From JBFLXR01 sp040757065 (GTDB lineage Bacteria; Pseudomonadota; Gammaproteobacteria; Burkholderiales; Gallionellaceae), in contig JBFLXR010000003.1 in NCBI GenBank assembly GCA_040757065.1, forward strand, positions 62,001 through 126,000: a stretch of DNA of 64,000 bases, given 5' to 3'. Both the position numbers and the translations under genes were made by a program. The notes under the pieces were generated by a model. The model was not told the origin of the DNA. It worked only from the letters and a program-made list of their open reading frames with translations, and did not search any database. Positions 42,614 to 50,436 of this stretch are shown here, one piece after another (positions within the stretch are counted from its first letter, which is position 1; the number at the start of each line of letters is the position of its first letter).

Positions 42614-43485
42614 GCCGGTTTCCTCGCAATCAGTAACAATGAGCCGCCCGCCGGAAACGACAGCCCCAGCGACAGCAGCCCGCGCTCGATACGCATCACA
42701 CCACTCAGCACCGCATTCGTCAGCCTGCTTATTTTAAAACCAGCATCCATCTGATCTTCCGCCTCCGTTCCCGAGCGCTGCATCAAACGCGAGGCCAGCA
42801 TCAACGGCAACAACAACGAGACAAATGATGTGACGCGCACCACCTCAAATCCGGCACGCTCAGCTTTTGCCACGAATTCGTTGCGGGTGTAGCGGCGCTT
42901 ATGATGCGCATAGTCGTCCGTTTTGCTCCACAACCAGCGATGCTGCGGCACCGTCAGTACGACCCCGCCGCCTGGTTTACAGGCACGGTAAATTTGCGCC
43001 AAGGCCATCTCGTCATCATCAATGTGCTCCAGCACATCGTATGCACCGATAACATCGAACTCCGCCTGAAAAGGAATATGGCAGGCATCCATCTGGAACA
43101 GAAAGGCGCTCGGCACCCGCTTTCCGGCGAATGCCAAACCTTCGGTAAAAATATCGCTGCCGCTCAGCTTAGCGGACGGATATAAATTGCGCACCCCGGA
43201 CAACACGAAACCCGTGCCGCATCCGATTTCCAGCACATTAGACGCCTGAGGAAAATAACGTTGCAACACATCCTGCAAAATCTCGTTCCGCCCGACAAAC
43301 CAAAAGTGTCCGGCTTCCACCGCTGCATAGCGGGCGAACAAATCCGGATTAAAACCATCGTTCTGCGCCGCCAGATCGGGCGCGAAAGCCGGAAAACCGT
43401 CGCGCAACTGCGGCGCATGGCCGCAGGCAGGACAAACCCAGTCTGCGCTATCGAACGGTTTATTACAGGCTAAACACAACTTCAT
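42610..43485 (-). CDS. Zinc-ribbon SAM-dependent methyltransferase at the head of the arn operon
   Basis: The 291-residue protein begins with a small zinc ribbon (MKLCLACNKPF and CPACGH: two CxxC pairs, residues 4-21). A class I methyltransferase follows: VLEIGCGTGFVLSG near 86, GSDIF near 109, FDVIGAYDVLEHI near 139 and GGGVVLTVPQH near 167. The C-terminus (about 210-290) has a hydrophobic stretch that could touch the membrane. It is coupled to arnT by ATGA overlap, so a lipid or sugar-lipid substrate is tempting, but the substrate is unknown. It starts 54 bases after xseA ends. Confidence 0.87.
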   Translation of the reverse strand: MKLCLACNKPFDSADWVCPACGHAPQLRDGFPAFAPDLAAQNDGFNPDLFARYAAVEAGHFWFVGRNEILQDVLQRYFPQASNVLEIGCGTGFVLSGVRNLYPSAKLSGSDIFTEGLAFAGKRVPSAFLFQMDACHIPFQAEFDVIGAYDVLEHIDDDEMALAQIYRACKPGGGVVLTVPQHRWLWSKTDDYAHHKRRYTRNEFVAKAERAGFEVVRVTSFVSLLLPLMLASRLMQRSGTEAEDQMDAGFKISRLTNAVLSGVMRIERGLLSLGLSFPAGGSLLLIARKPA

Positions 43486-43539
43486 GCGGATGACTTTCCG
43501 GTATGTAAGGGCGGGACGCTCGGGCGTAATCGTGGAATT

Positions 43540-44889
43540 CTAACTTGCGCCCCCGGTTTCCTTCAACTCGGTACGCGCCCAGCCACGCGCAAAGGTAATA
43601 TCCAAACGGTTACCGGGCTGCAATCCGGCACTATCGACAACAATTGCTCCCTGCGCATCACGCACGACACTGTAGCCGCGAGCGAGTACCTGTTGCGGAT
43701 CGAGATGCAGCAAATGTTGCCGCAAGCCATCTAAATGCGCTTCGTGCAGTGCATTCGAAGCAGCATATGCACGGCGCAAACGTTGTGCTAACTGCTGCAA
43801 CCCAGCCACCTGTTTCGCGGGCTGAATGCGCACCGCGGTCAACCGTTGCTGCAAACCCAGCAACCGCCAGTTAGACTGCCGAACCGCCTCTCGCCAGCTT
43901 TGCTCGAGGCGCTGTTGAACATGCGCCAAAGTCTGCAATTGCTGGTTGGCGCGTTGCGATGGATGGATCATGCGCCGCTGCAAGCAATCGAGTAACTGCC
44001 CGTCGCGCTCGAAGCGCCGTTCGATCAATCGACTTAAGTGCTGCGCACTGTGTTGCAGCTTTTGCAGCAAAGCATTTCGGTCCGGGGTAACCGCTTGCGC
44101 CGCAGCAGTCGGCGTGGCAGCCCGCCAATCGGCAGCAAAATCGGCAATGGTAAAATCGGTTTCGTGACCGACACCACTCACAACAGGAATCGGACATTCG
44201 GCAATCGCCCGCGCAACTATCTCTTCGTTGAACGCCCACAAATCCTCGATGCTACCGCCGCCCCGACAAACGATCAGCACATCGCATTCTGCCCGCTCTC
44301 CGGCAACCCGGATCGCCTGCGCAATTTTTTGCCCGGCACCCTCGCCCTGCACCGGTGTCGGGTACAGCAACACCGGAATACTCGGCATGCGTCGGGCCAG
44401 TGTAGTTAAAACATCGCGCAACGCTGCGGCCTGCGGCGAAGTAATCACCCCGATCCGGTGCGGGAATGTTGGCAATATTCGCTTGCGCACTGAATCGAAT
44501 AAGCCCTCGCTTTCCAACTTGCGCTTAAGCAACTCGAATGCTTCATACAAATTCCCCACACCTGCCGGGCGCATTTGCTCCAGCGTCAGTTGAAAATCGC
44601 CGCGCGGCTCATATAGGGTCGCCAGCGCCAACACCTCCACCTGCATACCGTTTTTAGGTTGCCAATCAAGATGCTGGCTTTTATGGCGAAACATCACGCA
44701 ACGCACCTGCGCTTGCGCATCTTTCAGCGAAAAATACCAATGGCCGGAAGCAGCACGCACAAAATTTGAAATTTCGCCGCGCACCCACAGCAAAGGGGCG
44801 TTGCGCTCAAGCAATTGACGCACCGCGAGATTCAGCTCCCCGACGCTCAACACCATGCCCTTACCCGCTGCGCTTAACTCAATATTCAT
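43540..44889 (-). CDS. xseA: Exodeoxyribonuclease VII large subunit
   Basis: XseA with XseB degrades single-stranded DNA in both directions. From the ATG at 44889 the protein has 449 residues: an OB-fold start (VLSVGELNLAVRQLLE, LLWVRGEISNF, GHWYFSLKDAQAQVRCVMF), the catalytic domain with RIGVITSPQAAALRDVL, CRGGGSIEDLWAFNEE and PVVSGVGHETDFTIADFAADWRAATPTAAA (motifs of the family, read in segments), and a long coiled coil after about residue 275. A start at 44856 is also possible. XseB is not in the window. Confidence 0.94.
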   Translation of the reverse strand: MNIELSAAGKGMVLSVGELNLAVRQLLERNAPLLWVRGEISNFVRAASGHWYFSLKDAQAQVRCVMFRHKSQHLDWQPKNGMQVEVLALATLYEPRGDFQLTLEQMRPAGVGNLYEAFELLKRKLESEGLFDSVRKRILPTFPHRIGVITSPQAAALRDVLTTLARRMPSIPVLLYPTPVQGEGAGQKIAQAIRVAGERAECDVLIVCRGGGSIEDLWAFNEEIVARAIAECPIPVVSGVGHETDFTIADFAADWRAATPTAAAQAVTPDRNALLQKLQHSAQHLSRLIERRFERDGQLLDCLQRRMIHPSQRANQQLQTLAHVQQRLEQSWREAVRQSNWRLLGLQQRLTAVRIQPAKQVAGLQQLAQRLRRAYAASNALHEAHLDGLRQHLLHLDPQQVLARGYSVVRDAQGAIVVDSAGLQPGNRLDITFARGWARTELKETGGAS

Positions 44890-45234
44890 CTTGACAACTC
44901 GCAATCATCCACAAGATGGCGTCGCTACGCCGTTTCATACACAATCGGACTACATCCGCCAGCACAAACAACGTAACCAATTGATTAAATTAGATCAAAA
45001 AGAATGCTCAAAAAATAAGCACTCCGTGAAAAACGGTTATTACATGCGGGGTTAAGCGCACTCACCGCAAATCATGCACAAAGTTATCCACAGGTTTTGT
45101 GCACAAGTAAAAAATCGCTTATCTCACGCTGCCTTACCGCGCGAATTACATTCTCCACTGGAGAAATCTTGCCCAAAACGAGTCGACGCGCTACAGTCTC
45201 GGCTTGTCGAATTTAAGCACAACGGAGACATCAC
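44890..45234. other. 345-bp gap with no gene; regulatory elements only
   Basis: Between the divergent xseA and exbB genes I see no credible coding sequence. The stretch is AT-rich in the middle (about 44960-45060). It contains an imperfect 18-bp palindrome starting TTGATTAAAT (44981-44998), and a DnaA-box hairpin at 45075-45103. GGAG lies 8 bases before the exbB GTG. No convincing -35/-10 pair stands out. Confidence 0.6.
45075..45103. promoter_or_regulatory. DnaA box inside an 8-bp inverted repeat
   Basis: TTATCCACA, a perfect DnaA box, is at 45084-45092. It lies in the 13-base spacer of the inverted repeat TGCACAAA (45075-45082) and TTTGTGCA (45096-45103). One box cannot make an origin; it could be a DnaA regulatory or titration site for the divergent xseA/exbB promoters. 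Confidence 0.55.
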
Positions 45235-45843
45235 GTGTTCGCTATCGTAGAAGCTGCCGGCTGGCCCATTTGGTTGTTGATTGCCGCCTCCATTATCGCC
45301 GTTGCCCTGATTGCGGAACGTCTGATCTATTTGCGCAGCAAGAACATTGCTCCGCCGACGCTGCTCAACGAAGTCGTGCAAGAATTGCGGCAGCACGGCG
45401 CAAACGAAGGCATGCTGGCGCAACTGTCCGAACAATCGCCGCTGGGACGCATCTTCGCCGCCGGCCTGAAAAACATGAAGAGCACGCCCGAGGTCATGAA
45501 GGAGTCCATCGAGGAAGCCGGTCGCGCTGCTGCGCATGACTTAGAGCGTTACCTGACCACTCTCGGCACCATCGCGTCGATCAGCCCGCTGCTCGGACTG
45601 TTCGGGACGGTGGTCGGCATGATCGAAATCTTCGGCGCGCAAACCGCAGCGGGCAACACTCCGGCGATTCTGGCGCACGGCATTTCGGTGGCGCTGTACA
45701 ACACTGCTTTCGGTCTGATCGTTGCGGTTCCGAGCATGATTTTCTACCGCCACTTCCGCGCCAAGGTCGATAGCCTGACAGTCGAAATGGAACAGCAGGC
45801 CATCAAGCTGGTGGAAATCGTGCACGGCGACCGCCGCAGCTAA
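45235..45843 (+). CDS. exbB: ExbB/TolQ/MotA-family proton channel subunit
   Basis: With ExbD this 202-residue inner-membrane protein converts the proton gradient into energy for TonB- or TolA-type work. It has a first membrane helix at about 10-30, a large cytosolic part, and a MotA/ExbB channel domain (about 100-185) with TLGTIASISPLLGLFGTVVGMI and a last helix GISVALYNTAFGLIVAVPSMIFY. The start is GTG at 45235, with GGAG 8 bases upstream. No tonB is nearby. Together with exbD it heads the exbBD-lpxK-Trm112-kdsB-adk operon, a typical betaproteobacterial order. Confidence 0.92.
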   Translation: MFAIVEAAGWPIWLLIAASIIAVALIAERLIYLRSKNIAPPTLLNEVVQELRQHGANEGMLAQLSEQSPLGRIFAAGLKNMKSTPEVMKESIEEAGRAAAHDLERYLTTLGTIASISPLLGLFGTVVGMIEIFGAQTAAGNTPAILAHGISVALYNTAFGLIVAVPSMIFYRHFRAKVDSLTVEMEQQAIKLVEIVHGDRRS

Positions 45844-45860
45844 GCCACAAGGAACCGACG

Positions 45861-46280
45861 ATGAACTTCCAGCGCGGACGCACTCGCGAAGAACCGGAAA
45901 TCAATCTGATCCCGATGATTGACGTATTGCTGGTGATCCTGATTTTTCTGATGGTCACCACCACGTATGCTAAGTACGCCGAATTGCAGATCAACTTGCC
46001 GCAGGCGACGGGAGAAACCGCCGAAACGCAAAACAACCAGATCAGCGTCGCAGTCGATGCTTCCGAGCGCTACGCCATCAACGGCAATCCGGTTGCATTC
46101 AGCCAAGTGGAATCGCTGGCCGAAGCCCTGAAGAAATCGGCAGGTTCGCAAAAAGACCCGGTCATTATCATCAGCGCCGACGCCAAAGCACCGCATCAAG
46201 CAGTGGTCAATATCATGGAAGCCGCCCGGCAGGCCGGCTACGGACACATTACCTTCACCACGCAAAGCGCGGCCAAGTAA
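45861..46280 (+). CDS. exbD: ExbD/TolR-family protein
   Basis: The 139-residue partner of ExbB has a short cytosolic start (MNFQRGRTREEPEINLIPMID), one membrane helix at about 19-38 with the conserved Asp of LIPMIDVLLVILIFLMV that carries protons, and a periplasmic domain ending VNIMEAARQAGYGHITFTTQ. It lies 17 bases after exbB with an AAGGA Shine-Dalgarno. lpxK starts at the base after its stop. Unusual for energy genes, the pair is linked to LPS synthesis rather than to an iron receptor; this link is common in the group. Confidence 0.93.
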   Translation: MNFQRGRTREEPEINLIPMIDVLLVILIFLMVTTTYAKYAELQINLPQATGETAETQNNQISVAVDASERYAINGNPVAFSQVESLAEALKKSAGSQKDPVIIISADAKAPHQAVVNIMEAARQAGYGHITFTTQSAAK

Positions 46281-47273
46281 ATGCACCGGTTGCAACATTA
46301 CTGGTACTGCCGCGCCCCGATTCACCTGATTCTGCTTCCGCTCAGCGGGCTATTCGGCCTGCTGGCGGCGTTGCGGCGCCAGTTTTACCGGCTCGGCTGG
46401 CTATCCAGCGCCGCGCTGCCGGTGCCTGTAGCGATCATCGGCAATATCACAGTCGGAGGCAGCGGGAAAACCCCCTTTACTTTATGGCTGGCCGAATGCC
46501 TGCTCGAAGCGGGCTGGCATCCGGTCATTCTCAGTCGCGGCTACGGCGGCAGCCAACAAGCTGCACGCGCCGTTCAACCGGACGACAGCCCCACAGAAGT
46601 CGGCGACGAACCTGTACTGATGGCGCAACGTCGCCTGTGCCCTGTCTGGGTCGGGAGAGACCGACTTGCAGCCGGACAAGCCTTACTGAACGCCCATCCC
46701 GAATGCGACATCGTACTGTGCGATGATGGGTTGCAGCATTACCGCCTGCAACGCAATCTGGAAATCGTCGTGATCGACAACCGACGCGGATTCGGCAATG
46801 GCTGGCTGCTACCCGCCGGACCATTGCGCGAACCGCTGTCGCGCCTCGCCAAGGCCGATGCAATCGTGTTGCACGGCGGCACACCGCAAGCAGGACAATA
46901 CGCGATGGAATTGCACGGTGAAACGTTTTACAACCTGCTGAACCCGCAGCAAACCGCCACGGCAGCCGACTTTCGAGGTCAGCGGTTGCATGCGCTGGCA
47001 GGGATCGGACACCCGCAACGCTTTTTCGATCATTTACACCGTCTCGGACTTGAGCCCTTACTGCACCCTTTCCCCGACCACCATGCGTATTGCGCAGAGG
47101 ACTTAGCCTTCCCGGATGCCGACGCCATACTCATGACGGAAAAAGATGCGGTAAAATGTGCAGCCATTGCAACGGAACAATGCTGGGTACTCCGCGTGGA
47201 CGCCCGCCTTGATCCCGCGCTATTCGAACATCTATTGGAAAGACTTTCGCCTCATGGACGCCAAACTGCTTGA
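46281..47273 (+). CDS. lpxK: Tetraacyldisaccharide 4'-kinase LpxK
   Basis: LpxK phosphorylates the 4' position of the lipid A precursor at the inner membrane. The 330-residue protein has an N-terminal membrane-associated helix (LILLPLSGLFGLLAALRR, about 13-30), the P-loop NITVGGSGKTPF near 57, SRGYGG near 89, DDGLQHYRLQRNLEIVVID near 150 and the C-terminal FPDHHAYCAEDL and LMTEKDAVKC motifs. Its ATG touches the exbD TAA, and its last 20 bases overlap the Trm112 gene, so translation is coupled along the operon. Confidence 0.95.
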   Translation: MHRLQHYWYCRAPIHLILLPLSGLFGLLAALRRQFYRLGWLSSAALPVPVAIIGNITVGGSGKTPFTLWLAECLLEAGWHPVILSRGYGGSQQAARAVQPDDSPTEVGDEPVLMAQRRLCPVWVGRDRLAAGQALLNAHPECDIVLCDDGLQHYRLQRNLEIVVIDNRRGFGNGWLLPAGPLREPLSRLAKADAIVLHGGTPQAGQYAMELHGETFYNLLNPQQTATAADFRGQRLHALAGIGHPQRFFDHLHRLGLEPLLHPFPDHHAYCAEDLAFPDADAILMTEKDAVKCAAIATEQCWVLRVDARLDPALFEHLLERLSPHGRQTA

Positions 47274-47445
47274 TATTCTGGTCTGCCCGCTGTGCAAATC
47301 CCCGCTGATTTACCGCAAAAACGAGCAAGAACTGGTCTGCAAAGCCGATCATCTGGCTTTCTCCATCCAGGACGGCATCCCCGTCATGCTGGCAGACGAA
47401 GCACGCAAACTCACACCCGAAGAAGTCGAGCAACTCCGTGGTTGA
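47254..47445 (+). CDS. Trm112-family small protein (YcaR-like)
   Basis: The 63-residue protein starts at the ATG at 47254 with MDAKLLDILVCPLCKSPL, the Trm112 start; two zinc-type Cys (11 and 14) are kept and a third appears in ELVCKADHLAFSI. In E. coli the same gene (ycaR) lies between lpxK and kdsB. Eukaryotic Trm112 activates methyltransferases; the bacterial role is not settled. It overlaps lpxK by 20 bases and kdsB by 8 bases. Confidence 0.9.
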   Translation: MDAKLLDILVCPLCKSPLIYRKNEQELVCKADHLAFSIQDGIPVMLADEARKLTPEEVEQLRG

Positions 47446-48205
47446 TTTCCACGTCGTCATTCCTGCCCGGCACGCTTCGACCCGGCTGCCCGGCAAGCCC
47501 TTGCTGCCGATTGCCGGCAAACCGATGGTGGTTCGCGTTGCCGAACAAGCCGCACAAAGCGGTGCACAACAAATCTGGATCGCCACCGATCACCATGCCA
47601 TTGCCGCCGCCGTTCATGAACACGGCTTCAAGGCCTGTTTAACGCACGAACACCACGCCAGCGGCACCGACCGCATCGCTGAAGTCGTCGAACAGCGCGG
47701 CTGGAGCGACGACACCATTGTCGTTAACGTGCAGGGCGATGAACCGTTGATTCCACCGTCGCTCATCCGCAGCGTCGCAGAGCATTTGCATGCGCACCCC
47801 GAATGCGCCATTGCCACCGCCTGCCACCCGATACATGACGAAGCCAGTCTGCGCAATCCCAATATCGTTAAAGCCGTGACCGATCAGAACGGCAACGCGA
47901 TGTATTTCAGCCGGGCACCGATCCCCTACCCGCGCGATGCTTTCTCGCAAGGCGCACCGCTACCCGACGGCCTGCCCGTGTTGCGCCATATCGGCATTTA
48001 CGCCTACCGTGCCGGCTTCTTACGCACTTACAATCAACTTGCGCCAACGTTAATCGAACAATACGAAGCCCTCGAACAACTACGCGCGTTATGGCACGGC
48101 TATAAAATCGGCGTCGCCGTAACACAAGACGCACCGCCAAGCGGTGTAGATACGCACGAAGATTTGGAAACCGCCCGCACCTTGTTTGCGGCGTATAATT
48201 CATAA
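47438..48205 (+). CDS. kdsB: 3-deoxy-manno-octulosonate cytidylyltransferase KdsB
   Basis: KdsB activates Kdo with CTP to give CMP-Kdo for the LPS inner core. The 255-residue protein starts VDFHVVIPARHASTRLPGKPL (nucleotide-binding loop), followed by VNVQGDEPLIPP near 98 and the C-terminal GVDTHEDLETARTLF. The start codon is GTG, overlapping the Trm112 stop. kdsA, making Kdo-8-phosphate, is also in the window at 53.4 kb. Confidence 0.95.
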   Translation: MVDFHVVIPARHASTRLPGKPLLPIAGKPMVVRVAEQAAQSGAQQIWIATDHHAIAAAVHEHGFKACLTHEHHASGTDRIAEVVEQRGWSDDTIVVNVQGDEPLIPPSLIRSVAEHLHAHPECAIATACHPIHDEASLRNPNIVKAVTDQNGNAMYFSRAPIPYPRDAFSQGAPLPDGLPVLRHIGIYAYRAGFLRTYNQLAPTLIEQYEALEQLRALWHGYKIGVAVTQDAPPSGVDTHEDLETARTLFAAYNS

Positions 48206-48227
48206 AACTCAAAACTACGGAGCAACC

Positions 48228-48881
48228 ATGAGACTGATTCTTCTCGGCGCACCCGGTGCTGGCAAAGGCACCCAAGCCAATTTCATTAAAGAAAAATTCA
48301 ACATCCCGCAAATTTCCACCGGCGACATGCTGCGCGCCGCAGTCAAAGCCGGCACGCCGCTGGGCGTTGCCGCCAAGAAAATCATGGATGCGGGCGGTTT
48401 GGTCTCCGATGACATCATCATCAATCTGGTGAAAGAACGCATCAAAGAAGCCGATTGCGCCAACGGCTTTCTGTTCGATGGCTTCCCGCGCACCATCCCG
48501 CAAGCCGAAGCAATGAAAGAAGCCGGCGTACAAATCGACTACGTGGTGGAAATCCGCGTGGACGACAACGAAATTATTCAGCGCATGAGCGGCCGCCGCG
48601 TGCACTTGGCCTCCGGGCGCACCTACCATGTGGTATTCAATCCGCCTAAAGTCGAAGGCAAGGACGATGTCACCGGCGAAGAACTGGTACAACGTCAGGA
48701 TGACCACGAAGACACCGTGAAGAAACGCCTCGCCGTTTACCACGAACAAACCAGCCCGCTGGTGGATTACTACTCGAACTGGGCGGACTCCGGCGAGGCT
48801 AAGGCACCGCGCTATGTCCTGATCCCCGGCGTGGGCAGCGTAGAAAACATCCGCGACGCAATCTTCAAAGCACTGGCCTGA
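48228..48881 (+). CDS. adk: Adenylate kinase
   Basis: Adk equilibrates ATP + AMP with 2 ADP. The 217-residue enzyme is the long form: P-loop GAPGAGKGTQ at 7-16, AMP-binding ISTGDMLRAAVKAGT near 30, FDGFPRT near 84, and a long LID domain (about 122-160, RRVHLASGRTYHVVFNPP) that lacks the four zinc Cys of Gram-positive Adk. The ATG at 48228 is chosen for homology and the GGAG 6 bases upstream. A TATAAT at 48194-48199 could be an internal promoter -10. The GlcG-like gene starts 1 base after the stop. Confidence 0.97.
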   Translation: MRLILLGAPGAGKGTQANFIKEKFNIPQISTGDMLRAAVKAGTPLGVAAKKIMDAGGLVSDDIIINLVKERIKEADCANGFLFDGFPRTIPQAEAMKEAGVQIDYVVEIRVDDNEIIQRMSGRRVHLASGRTYHVVFNPPKVEGKDDVTGEELVQRQDDHEDTVKKRLAVYHEQTSPLVDYYSNWADSGEAKAPRYVLIPGVGSVENIRDAIFKALA

Positions 48882-48882
48882 T

Positions 48883-49290
48883 ATGCCGAGCAAACCGATT
48901 CTGACGCTGGACGATGCTAAGCGCGTCGCTGCAGCCGCCGAAGCCGAGGCGCAGCGCAACGGATGGAAAGTGGTGATTGCCGTCGTAGATGACGGCGGTC
49001 ACCTGCTCTATCTGCAACGCAGCCACGACACCCAATTTGGCAGCGTAGAAACCGCCATTATGAAGGCGAACGCAGCGGTCGCTTTCCAGCGTCCGACCAA
49101 GGCCTCGGAAGATGCCGTACTGAGCGGTCGCCTGATTCATCTGGCCTTGCCTGGCGTCATTCCGGCGGAAGGCGGTGTGCCGCTGCTGCGAGAAGGCTGC
49201 GTCATCGGCGGGCTCGGCATTAGCGGTGTGCGCGCATTTCAGGACGGACAAATCGCTCAAGCCGGTGTCGATGCGCTCGATGCCGAGTAG
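48883..49290 (+). CDS. GlcG/HbpS-family protein (DUF336)
   Basis: The 135-residue protein has the GlcG/HbpS fold: LTLDDAKRVAAAAEAEA helix, VVIAVVDDGGHLLYLQR, a middle region with PTKASEDAVLSG, and PLLREGCVIGGLGISG near the end. Relatives include the heme-binding HbpS and GlcG of the glycolate operon; their activity is mostly unknown. No signal peptide is present, so it should be cytoplasmic. It is packed between adk (1-base gap) and the carbonic-anhydrase-like gene (6-base gap). Confidence 0.88.
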   Translation: MPSKPILTLDDAKRVAAAAEAEAQRNGWKVVIAVVDDGGHLLYLQRSHDTQFGSVETAIMKANAAVAFQRPTKASEDAVLSGRLIHLALPGVIPAEGGVPLLREGCVIGGLGISGVRAFQDGQIAQAGVDALDAE

Positions 49291-49296
49291 ACGCCC

Positions 49297-49824
49297 ATGC
49301 GCTACGCACTCGACGGACTGGCTCCGCAACTGATCGGCGAATTTCATTTTATCGCCGACAGTGCCGATGTCATCGGCAACGTCACACTAGAAAACAACGT
49401 CAGCATTTGGTTCAACGCTGTGCTGCGCGGCGATGTCGAACCGCTCTACATCGGGGAAGGCAGCAATGTGCAAGACGGCGCGGTGCTGCACACCGATCCC
49501 GGCGCACCGCTTAGCCTAGGGACGAACGTCACCGTCGGCCATAAAGCCATGTTGCACGGCTGCACCATCGGCGACGGCAGCCTGATCGGCATCAATAGCG
49601 TGGTACTCAACCGCGCGGTGGTCGGCAAGAATTGCCTGATCGGCGCGAATGCGCTGGTTACCGAAGGCAAAGTCATCCCCGACAACTCGCTGGTACTCGG
49701 CTCGCCCGGTAAAGTCATCCGCACCCTCTCCGAACAAGAAATTGCGGCTATGCACGCCAATGCCGTACATTACATCGAGAATCTCCATCGCTACCGCAAT
49801 ACTTTGCGCCCGCTGACAGAATAA
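49297..49824 (+). CDS. Gamma-carbonic anhydrase-like hexapeptide protein (YrdA family)
   Basis: A 175-residue left-handed beta-helix protein built from hexapeptide repeats (VIGNVTLENNVSIWFNAVLRG, GTNVTVGHKAMLHGCTIGDG, each partly quoted). The three zinc/iron His are seen in AVLHTD and TVGHKAMLHGC, as in gamma-carbonic anhydrases. Close relatives such as YrdA and PaaY differ in activity, so carbonic anhydrase function is possible, not proven. It ends the adk cluster; ppa follows with its own promoter. Confidence 0.9.
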   Translation: MRYALDGLAPQLIGEFHFIADSADVIGNVTLENNVSIWFNAVLRGDVEPLYIGEGSNVQDGAVLHTDPGAPLSLGTNVTVGHKAMLHGCTIGDGSLIGINSVVLNRAVVGKNCLIGANALVTEGKVIPDNSLVLGSPGKVIRTLSEQEIAAMHANAVHYIENLHRYRNTLRPLTE

Positions 49825-49836
49825 ATCCCGCAGCGC

Positions 49837-49869
49837 CTGAAGATTTATCCGCAATCGCTTATAATTGCG
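49837..49869 (+). promoter_or_regulatory. Promoter of ppa with a small dyad
   Basis: TATAAT is perfect at 49860-49865; CTGAAG 17 bases upstream (49837-49842) is a weak -35. CGCAAT (49850-49855) and ATTGCG (49864-49869) form a 6-bp inverted repeat around the -10. The ppa ATG lies 41 bases after the -10. Confidence 0.5.
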
Positions 49870-49905
49870 TTTTCCGTATTTTCGTCCACATTTGAAGGAA
49901 CCATT

Positions 49906-50433
49906 ATGAGCGCGAACCAAGTCGGTCCCGGCAAGAACCTGCCGCAAGAATGCAACGTTGTCATCGAAATCCCGATGCACTCCGATCCGGTCAAATACGA
50001 AGTCGACAAAGAAACCGGCGCGCTGATGGTGGATCGTTTTGTTGCAACGCTGATGCGCTATCCGGCCAACTACGGCTACATTCCCGACACGCTGGCCAAC
50101 GATGGCGACCCCGTAGACGTACTGGTCGTAACCCCGTTCCCGCTGGTACACGGCTCCGTCATCCGTTGCCGTCCGCTCGGCATGCTGAACATGGCTGACG
50201 AAAGCGGCGAAGATGCCAAGCTGGTCGCCGTGCCGGTGGACAAGCTGACCCCGCTGTACCGCAATGTGAAGACCCTGCAAGATCTGCCGGAAACGCTGTT
50301 GCAGCAAATCCAGCATTTCTTCGAAAACTACAAAGCGCTGGAACCCGGCAAGTGGGTGAAGGTGAAGGGCTGGGAAGGCATCGAAGCCGCCCATAAAGAA
50401 ATCACCGACGGTCTGAGCCGTTACAAGGGCTAA
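49906..50433 (+). CDS. ppa: Inorganic pyrophosphatase
   Basis: Ppa hydrolyses pyrophosphate and pulls biosynthetic reactions forward. The 175-residue family I enzyme has IEIPMHSDPVKYEVDKETG, the Tyr-rich YPANYGYIPDT, the metal-binding DGDPVDVLV near 65 and DEDAKL-like ESGEDAKLVAVPVDKL. GAAGGAA lies 8 bases before the ATG. folD begins 3 bases after the stop, so the two share a transcript that ends at the terminator at 51302. Confidence 0.97.
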   Translation: MSANQVGPGKNLPQECNVVIEIPMHSDPVKYEVDKETGALMVDRFVATLMRYPANYGYIPDTLANDGDPVDVLVVTPFPLVHGSVIRCRPLGMLNMADESGEDAKLVAVPVDKLTPLYRNVKTLQDLPETLLQQIQHFFENYKALEPGKWVKVKGWEGIEAAHKEITDGLSRYKG

Positions 50434-50436
50434 ACC

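Noticed and set aside
44981..44998. FNR/CRP-type site TTGAT...ATCAA
   Set aside because: The half-sites are 8 bases apart rather than 4, and the dyad is imperfect.
44855..45055. 66-codon open frame between xseA and exbB
   Set aside because: It starts inside xseA, has no Shine-Dalgarno, and its Lys/Asn/His-rich composition follows from the AT-rich gap.
45075..45103. Replication origin
   Set aside because: Only one DnaA box, no cluster, and no dnaA, dnaN or gidA nearby.
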